From Bacteroidales bacterium (GTDB taxonomy: Bacteria; Bacteroidota; Bacteroidia; Bacteroidales; SMBSF77), in the NCBI GenBank assembly GCA_021106655.1, contig JAIOTT010000500.1, positions 1 through 14,666 on the forward strand: a stretch of DNA of 14,666 nucleotides. Direction: 5' to 3'. Shown here in pieces: positions 1-6,532 of this stretch; position 1 is the first letter of the stretch, and the number at the start of each line of letters is the position of its first letter. The notes below the pieces were generated by a model, which saw only the letters and a list, made by a program, of their open reading frames with translations, did not search any database and was not told the origin of the DNA. Made by a program: the position numbers and the translations under genes.

Positions 1-527
1 CTTCACCATTACTTGCAGTAATATCAAAGCTAATTATTTTATTGATCGTATAAATAACATTTACACCCAGGTCAGCTTTTGGACCAAATCTATATTGATC
101 CTGAAATGATTTCATAATATATCTGTGACCCCAAACTTTTTCTTGTATCAAAAAGGCCTGCATGTCAATCAGTCCAAAATTAATTTGTAGTGCATTTTTC
201 TTATACCTGATATAAGCATTTTTAAAATATGCATGTCTTCCAAGACCTAATTCCATAAGTTCATCTTGGGCAGAACCAATATCGATCTTAACCTCAGCTG
301 AAAACTCCCTACTCAAATAATATTTATAGCCAAAGTATGCCCTTCGCATCTCAAAAGCCACCTGACCATTTGCCTTGCTAATAGCTGTATGAAAATTAGT
401 AAACAGCTTTGCATATATCTTGCCATGGGGAGTAAAGGTATTATCAGTAACAGTATCCTGCCCTAGCAAAGCTGTTGCAAAAAGTAAATAAAAAACAATA
501 TTGAGAAAAATTCTGTGCGTCTTCAAT
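1..527 (-). CDS. Outer-membrane beta-barrel porin, phosphate-porin-like, 3' end cut by window
   Basis: The reading frame runs off the left edge, so about 175 N-terminal residues are seen. It begins at TTG (525-527); an in-frame TGA lies one codon further upstream and no ATG precedes the signal peptide. The N-terminus (KTHRIFLNIVFYLLFATALLGQ) is a signal peptide ending near residue 21. The rest alternates charged and aromatic residues as expected of beta-strands (HGKIYAKLFTNF, FEMRRAYFGYKYY, FSAEVKIDIG). This pattern resembles the OprO/OprP-type porins common in Bacteroidetes. It is transcribed divergently from the phosphate transporter and shares a 174-bp spacer holding a PHO-box-like repeat, so passage of phosphate across the outer membrane is a reasonable inference. 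The substrate is not shown by the sequence itself, and a general porin is possible. Confidence 0.8.
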
Positions 528-597
528 TTTCAGGTATTTAATTTTTATAATCGATTGCAAAATAATACATAATACAAATAATTACAATTAAAGCTTT

Positions 598-605
598 CAA
601 AAATA
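598..605 (-). promoter_or_regulatory. Putative -7 promoter element for the porin
   Basis: Read on the minus strand this is TATTTTTG, a full match to the Bacteroidetes TAnnTTTG -7 consensus. It lies 70 bp upstream of the TTG start and directly abuts the TTAACA-type repeat array. No TTTG-like -33 element is seen, as would be expected if an activator bound at the repeats replaces it. The region is AT-rich, so chance occurrence is possible. Confidence 0.45.
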
Positions 606-606
606 A

Positions 607-645
607 TTAACATTAATTTAACATTAACTTAATATTAACTTAATT
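607..645. promoter_or_regulatory. Candidate PHO box: four TTAACA-type direct repeats with 11-bp spacing
   Basis: Hexamers TTAACA (607), TTAACA (618), TTAATA (629) and TTAATT (640) recur at exactly 11-bp intervals, and the 5-bp spacers also agree in the first three units (TTAAT, TTAAC, TTAAC). Direct repeats at one-turn spacing are the known architecture of PhoB/PhoP response-regulator sites; the Bacillus PhoP box is TTAACA-like with the same period. The array lies between a porin gene and a PiT phosphate transporter gene. It ends next to a -7 element for the porin (598-605) and 8 bp before a near-consensus AACATTTG (654-661) on the transporter side. Binding by a PhoB-like regulator is inference. 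Confidence 0.6.
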
Positions 646-676
646 TTTATATAAACATTTGCTATTAACATTGCTT

Positions 677-684
677 TAAATTTG
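677..684 (+). promoter_or_regulatory. Putative -7 promoter element for the PiT transporter
   Basis: TAAATTTG matches TAnnTTTG. Transcription would begin near 690, leaving a very short leader before the ATG at 702. A second, weaker candidate is AACATTTG at 654-661, which is better spaced from the upstream repeat array. A TTTG at 658-661 lies only 15 bp before the first element, short of the usual 19-21 bp -33 spacing. Confidence 0.4.
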
Positions 685-701
685 TGACAAAATTCAAACT
701 T

Positions 702-2957
702 ATGGATAGTATTTACCTGATCATTGTTGTTATATTATTTGCTTTAGCTATTTCAGATCTTATCGTTGGAGTGAGCAATGATGCTGTCAATTTCCTAAAC
801 TCAGCTATTGGAGCAAAGGCTGCTCCTTTTAAAGTTATAATGATTGTTGCTGCATTAGGTATATTAGTTGGGGCAATGTTTTCCAGTGGCTTAATGGAAG
901 TTGCCAGAAAAGGAATTTTTCACCCCGAACATTTTTATTTCTCAGAGATAATGATCATTTTTCTGGCGGTGATGATAACTGACATAATTCTGTTGGACGC
1001 CTTTAACACAGTGGGATTACCCACTTCTACAACTGTTTCTATAGTTTTTGAATTACTGGGAGCCGCAGTAGCTGTTTCATTAATAAAAATAAGCTCATCC
1101 TCCGAGGTTTCGCAGGATATGAGTACATATATAAATTATGGTAAAGCTATGGCCATAATCAGCGGAATTCTGCTTTCAATTGTTATTGCATTCTCTATTG
1201 GTGCAATAGTTCAGTGGATCACCAGGTTAATTTTCTCGTTTAATTATAAAAAGAATTTAAGATATTTTGGAGCAATATGGGGAGGCCTTGCCATAACAGC
1301 CATCACATATTTTATGCTTATTAAAGGTGCAAAGGGCTCATCATTCATGACTCCCGATAACCTTGCATGGATAAAGGAAAACACTTTCAGGATTTTACTT
1401 TTAAGTTTTATTGGTTGGACAGTGATATTTCAGCTATTGAACTCACTCATAAACTTTAACATCCTAAAATTGGTTGTTCTAGTCGGGACTTTTGCGCTTG
1501 CTATGGCATTTGCAGGAAACGACCTTGTAAACTTTATTGGTGTTCCTCTTGCCGGATTCGAATCATATAAGGCCTTTGTTGCAGACCCGGCTAGTGATCC
1601 CAATAGCTTTTTAATGATTGCCTTAACGGAAAAAGTTAAAACTCCAACATTATACCTGCTGATTGCCGGTACAATTATGGTAGTTACTTTATGGACTTCA
1701 AAAAAAGCAAGATCGGTACTTGAAACTACACTGGACTTAGCCCGTCAGGATGTGGGTGAAGAGCGCTTTGGTTCAACTTATTTTTCAAGATCCCTTGTAA
1801 GAAGCACAAGAAATTTACATGGTGCTATACACAAATTTATTCCTGTACCTGTCAAAGCCAGGATAGACAGGCAGTTTGATCACGCTTTAGCTGAAAAACC
1901 CGGTGATGTAAGATTCGATATGATAAGGGCATCAGTCAATCTAGTTGTTGCCAGTATTCTTATTGCAATTGGAACATCATTAAAACTACCTCTTTCAACA
2001 ACATATGTCACTTTCATGGTTGCAATGGGAACATCTTTATCCGACAGAGCCTGGGGTCGTGAAAGTGCTGTTTACCGAATTACCGGCGTTCTCTCTGTTA
2101 TCAGTGGATGGTTTTTTACAGCCTTCTCTGCTTTCACAGCTGCATTTATCGTTGCATGGTTAATTCATTGGGGAGGTTTTATAGCTATTGTTATTCTTAT
2201 ATTGCTTGCTCTTTTTATAGTTGTCAAAACCCGCATCACTCACCGCAAAAAAGCTAAAGAAAAAGAAAAGAAAGTCAGGGAAGAAGAACTAACACTAGAA
2301 TTAGAAGATGAGGATGTACTAAGAAATTGCACTGTTAATGTAACTAATATATTAAGTGAAATTCTTGGAGCATATAATAAAACCTTCGATGGTTTAACAC
2401 AGGAGAATCTTAAGGATCTGAAGAAAGCTAGTAAAAGTATTAAAACTTTAACACTGCAATCAAAAGAACTAAAAGACAATATCAATAAAACTATTAAAAA
2501 ACTTAGGGAAGATTCTATTGAAACCGGATATTTCTATGTTCAGGTACTAGATTATCTGCGTGAAATAATACATAGCATTTATTATATTTCACAACCCAGC
2601 CTCGAGCATATTGCAAATAATCTAAAGCCTCTTACTGAAGAACAAATAATAGAATTAATTACGATCAAAGATGAGCTGAATGACTTGTTCAGTTCGATAC
2701 TTCAGGTTATAATAGATGGTAAATTTAAAGATATAAATATAATTCTCCAGAAACAGCAGACCCTGTTAGATCTGATCCAGACTAGTAACAGGAATCAATT
2801 GAAGAGGATAAAAAATGCTGAAAGCGGTACAAAAAACAGTCTTCTATATCTAAATATTTTATCAGAAACAAAAAACCTGATACTGTATGCAATTAACCTT
2901 CTAAAATCGCAAAGGGATTTTGCTCAATACCAGGACAACAAGAAAAACAATAAATGA
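702..2957 (+). CDS. PiT-family inorganic phosphate transporter with C-terminal PhoU-like domain
   Basis: Inner-membrane phosphate permease of 751 residues. The start was taken at ATG 702; the frame is open back to a GTG at 684, but MDSIYLIIVV with its immediate membrane segment fits family members better. Both inverted PiT signature repeats are visible: GVSNDAVNFLNSA at residues 23-35 and AGNDLVNFIGVPLAG at 271-285. Each half also carries the Ser/Thr-rich loop (GLPTSTT near 105, LPLSTT near 429). About ten hydrophobic segments span residues 1-510. A basic linker (RITHRKKAKEKEKK) leads into a roughly 230-residue helical, coiled-coil-like cytoplasmic region of PhoU/DUF47 type. PhoU-like proteins regulate phosphate uptake and are usually separate from the transporter. 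Secondary transport of phosphate coupled to H+ or Na+ is expected. The divergent porin and the TTAACA repeats upstream suggest induction by phosphate starvation. Confidence 0.93.
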   Translation: MDSIYLIIVVILFALAISDLIVGVSNDAVNFLNSAIGAKAAPFKVIMIVAALGILVGAMFSSGLMEVARKGIFHPEHFYFSEIMIIFLAVMITDIILLDAFNTVGLPTSTTVSIVFELLGAAVAVSLIKISSSSEVSQDMSTYINYGKAMAIISGILLSIVIAFSIGAIVQWITRLIFSFNYKKNLRYFGAIWGGLAITAITYFMLIKGAKGSSFMTPDNLAWIKENTFRILLLSFIGWTVIFQLLNSLINFNILKLVVLVGTFALAMAFAGNDLVNFIGVPLAGFESYKAFVADPASDPNSFLMIALTEKVKTPTLYLLIAGTIMVVTLWTSKKARSVLETTLDLARQDVGEERFGSTYFSRSLVRSTRNLHGAIHKFIPVPVKARIDRQFDHALAEKPGDVRFDMIRASVNLVVASILIAIGTSLKLPLSTTYVTFMVAMGTSLSDRAWGRESAVYRITGVLSVISGWFFTAFSAFTAAFIVAWLIHWGGFIAIVILILLALFIVVKTRITHRKKAKEKEKKVREEELTLELEDEDVLRNCTVNVTNILSEILGAYNKTFDGLTQENLKDLKKASKSIKTLTLQSKELKDNINKTIKKLREDSIETGYFYVQVLDYLREIIHSIYYISQPSLEHIANNLKPLTEEQIIELITIKDELNDLFSSILQVIIDGKFKDINIILQKQQTLLDLIQTSNRNQLKRIKNAESGTKNSLLYLNILSETKNLILYAINLLKSQRDFAQYQDNKKNNK

Positions 2958-3002
2958 TAATGATAACAACCCCAACGGGAAATGTACAACGAGTTGCGGG
3001 TT

Positions 3003-3044
3003 ACTGTTAATTGATAACTGTTAACTGATAACTGTTAACTGATT
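3003..3044. repeat. Three tandem 14-bp repeats between convergent genes
   Basis: Units at 3003-3016, 3017-3030 and 3031-3044 have the form ACTGTTAACTGATA with one or no substitutions each. They fill the short gap between the PiT stop and the citF stop codon, and the last unit abuts the citF stop codon. Bases 2998-3015 (GGGTTACTGTTAATTGAT) recur with about three changes at 9449-9466, so this is a dispersed intergenic word. It is not a clear terminator; no stem followed by a T-run is present here. Confidence 0.75.
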
Positions 3045-4606
3045 CAGGCCTTCACCTTCTTCACAGCATCCAGCACAGTACCATCAACCCACTTTATAAC
3101 AGCAACAAGTTCGTCTGATAATTCAGGTTTTGCAGGTACACCACAAATCTTTTCAGCTTCATCTTTTAACTCTTGAATGCTAACAATTGGTAAACCTGAG
3201 TTTTTTGTTTTCTCAATCAGGTCAGTACGCAATGGATTAATTGCAATTCCTCTTTCAGTTACAATAACATCAATAAGTTCTCCCGGTCCGCATAAAGTAG
3301 TAACCTCATCAATGATAACAGGAATTCTATCACGAAATAACGGTATAGGCAGTATTGTACATCTCGAAAAGAGACAATTTTGCCATCCTCCTATTCCATG
3401 TAAGAGATAACCATCAGAATGAGTTACAACATTAGCATTAAAATTAACATCTACCTCTGTGGCACCAAGAACAACTACATCCAACAAAGTTGAGAAGTTT
3501 CCCTTAGAGTGATAATTATAGCTGGTAAAAGGGCTGGTATTAATATGGCCCGGATTTTCGCGCATAGATCGAACGCCTTCCAGATCAAATGTTTGACCAT
3601 CAAGGATATAATCAACCAGTCCATCTTCAAGCATCTGTACAGGGTATTTATTGCTCCCTGCCCTAATAAATCTTGCTTTCATTCCTCTCTCTTTGAGCAT
3701 GTCAGCAAAAAACATCCCAACAGATAAAGCTGTACCACCTGCTCCTGCCTGGTATGAAAAACCATCTTTAACAATCCCTGCTGCATCACAAAATTTTGCA
3801 GTCAGCTCTGCTATCAGCAATCTGTCAGGGCTTTTGGTGATTTTTGTTGTACCGGAAACGATTTTTTCAGGTATCCCAATTTTATCAACAAGAACCGTAT
3901 AATCAACATAATTACCATGAATTTGCCATGGTATACAAGGAAAAGGCACAATATTATCAGTTACAACGATAACTTTGTGTGCAAATTGAGAATCGGCGAG
4001 TGCAAATCCTAGCAGGCCACATGCAGCATCCCCGTCAACACCGTTTGCATTACCAAAGGTATCTGCAGTAGGAGCAGCGATTATTGCTATATCGATTATC
4101 ACTTCACCATCATGAACTGCTTGATATCTCCCTCCGTGTGAGCGTAACACTCCCATTCCTTTCATCTTTCCTTCAGAACAAAATTTACCAAGAGGGCCAT
4201 TCATGCTTCCTTCAATTCGATTGATGGTGCCATTTTCAAGATGCTTTACAATTGGAGCATGGCATGGAAAAGATACAGATGGAAACCATCGCAAATCCTT
4301 TATTCCCATTTCATGTAAAATATCGAATACCTGGACAGCCAGAATATCTCCATTTCTGAAGTGATGATGAGTTGAAATCGTCATTCCATCTTTTACACCG
4401 GATTTTAACAAAGCTTCTTTTAAATCCGGAAGCAGTTTATTTCCGTCATCTGGGTAGTTTGTACAAGATGCTAGTGGTGGCCCATATCTCCTTCCATCAG
4501 GAATATGTTTTCCAACACCTTTATAAGGGATATGAGTTTCACCATTTATCTCAGTCGGTACTAAACGTCCGGCTGCATTCTTTACTATTTTGTCGTATTT
4601 GTTCAT
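3044..4606 (-). CDS. citF: Citrate lyase alpha subunit (citrate:acetyl-ACP transferase)
   Basis: The alpha subunit exchanges acetate for citrate on the acyl-carrier arm of citrate lyase, the first half of citrate cleavage to oxaloacetate and acetate in the cytoplasm. The protein is full length (520 residues) and shows conserved CitF blocks: THHHFRNGD at 79-87, SHGGR at 156-160, FGNANG at 184-189 and FSYQAGAGGTAL at 283-294, then GIGGWQNCLF and PGELIDVIVTERGIAINP near the C-terminus. The start is placed at ATG 4606 (MNKYDKIVKNAAGRLVP), the usual N-terminus in this family. The frame stays open to an ATG at 4675, which would add 23 residues and overlap the upstream gene by 25 bp; neither start has a clear Shine-Dalgarno. 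It lies 44 bp behind the citDE fusion gene in the usual D-E-F order, so the two are probably co-transcribed. Confidence 0.93.
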   Translation of the reverse strand: MNKYDKIVKNAAGRLVPTEINGETHIPYKGVGKHIPDGRRYGPPLASCTNYPDDGNKLLPDLKEALLKSGVKDGMTISTHHHFRNGDILAVQVFDILHEMGIKDLRWFPSVSFPCHAPIVKHLENGTINRIEGSMNGPLGKFCSEGKMKGMGVLRSHGGRYQAVHDGEVIIDIAIIAAPTADTFGNANGVDGDAACGLLGFALADSQFAHKVIVVTDNIVPFPCIPWQIHGNYVDYTVLVDKIGIPEKIVSGTTKITKSPDRLLIAELTAKFCDAAGIVKDGFSYQAGAGGTALSVGMFFADMLKERGMKARFIRAGSNKYPVQMLEDGLVDYILDGQTFDLEGVRSMRENPGHINTSPFTSYNYHSKGNFSTLLDVVVLGATEVDVNFNANVVTHSDGYLLHGIGGWQNCLFSRCTILPIPLFRDRIPVIIDEVTTLCGPGELIDVIVTERGIAINPLRTDLIEKTKNSGLPIVSIQELKDEAEKICGVPAKPELSDELVAVIKWVDGTVLDAVKKVKA

Positions 4607-4650
4607 GAAATGGTTAAATGGATAAATTAATATATTGTTTCTATGTTCGA

Positions 4651-5868
4651 TTATTTTTTTGTTCGATCTTGCCATCTTTTTGATATTTTTCCAAGCCTGA
4701 CAGCAACATCAATTGTGTTTTGCGCCCTCTTAACAACTGGAGGATCAATCATTTTTGTTCCAATAGAAACAACACCAAGTCCCTTCTTTGTAGCTTCATT
4801 GAATGCATTTACAATTTTTTTGGCTTTCTCGATCTCAGAATCAAGAGGAGCAAAATTTTCATGAATAACACTTATCTGACGAGGGTGTATACATCCCATA
4901 CCATCAAAGCCCAGGGACTTGGATTTTAGCACATTTGTTTTCAGTCCTTCCATATCTGCAACATCCGAAAACACAGAATCTATAGGTTGAATTCCAGCTG
5001 CCCGAGCCGCATTAACAATCTGGCTTCTGGCAAAAAATGACTCAGTTCCTTCATTTGTCCTGAGTGTTCCTATGTCAGCAGTATAATCCTCAAGCCCGAT
5101 TGCAATTGCAACTATATTTTCAGCTGCTGAGGCAATCTCATAAGAATTAACAATACCGAGAGCGCTTTCAACAATTGGCATTAACCATACTGGATAATCA
5201 AGTCTTTCTCTTTTCTTAAGGCTCTCAATCTTTTTATTGACTTCATGGATCTGCCCGGGATTTTCACATTTTGGAACCAGGATGAGATTTGCATGGTGAG
5301 GGATAACAAAGTCCAGATCATCCAATCCTCCTGGTATCTGGTTTATCCTCACCATCCTTTCAGCACCATAAAAATTCACCTGTCGCAGTGCATTCCTCAC
5401 CAAAAAACCAGCTTCAAATTTTTTATCTGCAGCAACTGCATCTTCAAGATCAAGAATAATTCCATCGGGTTTATGAATCCCTGCATTAATTATCAGGCTT
5501 GGAGTGTTTCCGGGAAGATAAAGTCGTGAGTAACGATTTCTCTCTTTTGTAGTGAAGTTTTTGTTCTCTGATATTAATTCAGGAAGGTATTCCACTTTTG
5601 TATCTGAAACCTTTTTTACAGCTGCCTCAAGACGAGCGGCAATGACATAAGGAAGAGCCCCACTATCATCAATCAGAACATTAGCATTATATATTCCCAG
5701 TTTATTAAGCACTTTATTTGATAACTTAAGAATCTCATCACCAAACATTTCCTTAACCTTACTTTTAAGATCAATATTGAGTCCTCCTGAATTTGTAATT
5801 TCAAGAGATACAAAACAATCAGAGCGTACGCTCTCTCCTCTGTTTCCTGTCGTTGCTGTTTTTCCCAA
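4651..5868 (-). CDS. Fused citrate lyase acyl carrier protein (gamma) and beta subunit, CitD-CitE
   Basis: The 405 residues combine two citrate lyase subunits. Residues 1-95 match CitD, the acyl carrier: a short conserved start with Ser16 (RSDCF) in the position of the serine that bears the phosphoribosyl-dephospho-CoA arm, then FGDEI and IDDSGALPYVIAARLEA (67-82). Residues 110-395 are the CitE lyase barrel: DGIILDLEDAV (135-145), VRIN (173-176), PKCEN (199-203), PIVESALGI (231-239), GLEDYTADIG (258-267) and GCIHPRQI (325-332). CitE cleaves citryl-ACP to oxaloacetate and acetyl-ACP. Separate CitD and CitE of about 98 and 300 residues are the textbook form. Translation starts at TTG (5866-5868), 5 nt after AGGAGG; no ATG is available before the CitD motif. 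It precedes citF. Identification of the CitD part rests on motif recognition and is strong. Confidence 0.9.
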   Translation of the reverse strand: MGKTATTGNRGESVRSDCFVSLEITNSGGLNIDLKSKVKEMFGDEILKLSNKVLNKLGIYNANVLIDDSGALPYVIAARLEAAVKKVSDTKVEYLPELISENKNFTTKERNRYSRLYLPGNTPSLIINAGIHKPDGIILDLEDAVAADKKFEAGFLVRNALRQVNFYGAERMVRINQIPGGLDDLDFVIPHHANLILVPKCENPGQIHEVNKKIESLKKRERLDYPVWLMPIVESALGIVNSYEIASAAENIVAIAIGLEDYTADIGTLRTNEGTESFFARSQIVNAARAAGIQPIDSVFSDVADMEGLKTNVLKSKSLGFDGMGCIHPRQISVIHENFAPLDSEIEKAKKIVNAFNEATKKGLGVVSIGTKMIDPPVVKRAQNTIDVAVRLGKISKRWQDRTKK

Positions 5869-5873
5869 TTGTT

Positions 5874-5879
5874 CCTCCT
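5874..5879 (-). promoter_or_regulatory. Strong Shine-Dalgarno deciding the TTG start of citDE
   Basis: Minus-strand AGGAGG followed by AACAA and TTG. It is the only near-perfect anti-16S match found ahead of a gene in this window, where leaders otherwise lack such sites, and it fixes the non-ATG start of the CitD-CitE fusion. Confidence 0.85.
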
Positions 5880-5920
5880 ATGTTAAATGAATCAGGATTA
5901 GTAATTAAATTATTATCATG

Positions 5921-5934
5921 TGCTGTAGACAGCA
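5921..5934. promoter_or_regulatory. Candidate operator palindrome in the citDE leader
   Basis: TGCTGT and ACAGCA are perfect inverted arms separated by AG. An 8-bp palindrome CAAGCTTG follows at 5933-5940. The pair sits just downstream of a candidate -7 element (5946-5953, minus) and about 55 bp before the citDE start, a position suited to a repressor site or a leader hairpin. The regulator is unknown. Confidence 0.4.
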
Positions 5935-5945
5935 AGCTTGATAAT

Positions 5946-5953
5946 CAAAATTA
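5946..5953 (-). promoter_or_regulatory. Putative -7 promoter element for citDE-citF
   Basis: Minus-strand TAATTTTG matches TAnnTTTG and would give a leader of roughly 70 nt that includes the palindromes at 5921-5940. No convincing -33 element is seen. Together with the terminator at 5967-5997 this suggests the citrate lyase genes have their own promoter. Confidence 0.4.
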
Positions 5954-5966
5954 AATCAATTTGTAA

Positions 5967-5997
5967 TTAAAAAAAGGAATCCACAAAGAATTCCTTT
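5967..5997 (-). terminator. Rho-independent terminator after the small lipoprotein gene
   Basis: On the minus strand AAAGGAAT (5997-5990) pairs with ATTCCTTT (5980-5973) across a 9-nt loop, and the second arm runs directly into more T residues (seven in a row, then AATT). It lies about 155 nt past the stop of the lipoprotein gene and just ahead of the citDE promoter, so it separates the two minus-strand units. The 5998-6154 stretch between stop and hairpin holds no recognisable gene. Confidence 0.65.
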
Positions 5998-6154
5998 AAT
6001 TATTCAATATTACAGCATAAAGCCGGCATGCTATTAAAAACAGTATACCATTTTAATCCCATAAACAATCAGCAAACGCCAATCCTTTTATCTTCTTTTA
6101 CTACTCCCCTTCCCTACTCTATACTATTTAGCTTTTCAGCTTCTTCAAAAAAAC

Positions 6155-6424
6155 TTATTCAGTCTTTGCTTCTTCAACTTCTGTTTCAGCAGCAGCGTCA
6201 TCAGCTTCTTCCTGAACTGGAGCAACTGTATCCCCTTCTGTTGGTTCAACTTGTTCTTCTTCAATCACTGCATCAGCTTCTGGTGTTGTTTGGTCTTCAA
6301 CCTGGACTTCTTGTTTTTCCTTGTCAGCATCTTGATTATCGTTTTCACATGTGCCACAAGAAAATAATGATACCATTCCGGCAATCAATATTAATGATAA
6401 TAATTTTCTCTTACTAATTTTAAT
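6155..6424 (-). CDS. Small acidic lipoprotein, probable ATT start
   Basis: The mature part is about 66 residues, almost entirely Glu, Asp, Gln, Ala, Val and Thr (for example QEVQVEDQTTPEADAVIEEE), and is probably disordered. A lipobox LFSC precedes GTCEND, so the Cys would be lipidated and the protein exported. The only standard start in frame (TTG, 6388) gives MIAGMVSLFSC with no basic n-region. Reading further upstream gives KISKRKLLSLILIAGMVSLFSC, a textbook lipoprotein signal, preceded by ATT at 6422-6424 and closed by TAA at 6434-6436. No ATG, GTG or TTG lies between that stop and the signal. I therefore place the start at ATT, giving 89 residues with Cys23, with a sequencing error or an ATG-to-ATT mutation as alternatives. 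Function is unknown. Confidence 0.7.
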   Translation of the reverse strand: MKISKRKLLSLILIAGMVSLFSCGTCENDNQDADKEKQEVQVEDQTTPEADAVIEEEQVEPTEGDTVAPVQEEADDAAAETEVEEAKTE

Positions 6425-6442
6425 TTGGTTAGGTTATAGATG

Positions 6443-6450
6443 CAAAAATA
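6443..6450 (-). promoter_or_regulatory. Putative -7 element for the small lipoprotein gene
   Basis: Minus-strand TATTTTTG, a full TAnnTTTG match, 18 bp upstream of the proposed ATT codon. No -33 element is evident. Its position supports a start at ATT 6424 over one much further upstream. Confidence 0.45.
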
Positions 6451-6483
6451 TAATTTTTTTTATAATTTGTAAGATAAAAAAAT

Positions 6484-6491
6484 TATTTTTG
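6484..6491 (+). promoter_or_regulatory. Putative -7 element for lipoprotein gene 6533
   Basis: TATTTTTG matches TAnnTTTG and would start transcription near 6497 with a leader of about 35 nt. A TTTG at 6466-6469 is closer (14 bp) than the normal -33 spacing. A run of twelve A residues follows the element. Confidence 0.45.
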
Positions 6492-6532
6492 CAAAAAAAA
6501 AAAATCATTAACAAATTAATTGATAAAAAATC

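Noticed and set aside
684..701. GTG start for the PiT transporter, six codons upstream
   Set aside because: The GTG overlaps the TAAATTTG element, and family members begin at the equivalent of ATG 702. It remains possible.
2240..2485. 81-codon minus-strand open frame rich in Ser and Phe
   Set aside because: Antisense shadow of the Glu/Lys-rich linker of the PiT protein.
2958..3002. Bidirectional terminator between PiT and citF
   Set aside because: Only a 4-bp stem (CAAC/GTTG) is present and there is no T-run on either strand.
3177..3902. Several plus-strand open frames opposite citF
   Set aside because: All are antisense to a well-conserved citF frame and lack starts with any translation signal.
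4607..4675. 23-residue N-terminal extension of CitF from ATG 4675
   Set aside because: The extension (MARSNKKIIEHRNN...) is unlike known CitF starts and overlaps citDE; MNKYDKIVKNAAG matches the usual N-terminus. Translational coupling through the overlap cannot be excluded.
6028..6417. 129-codon plus-strand open frame rich in Leu, Gln and Ser
   Set aside because: It is antisense to the acidic lipoprotein; the Glu/Gln codons of that gene read as Leu/Gln on the opposite strand. No signal, motif or promoter supports it.
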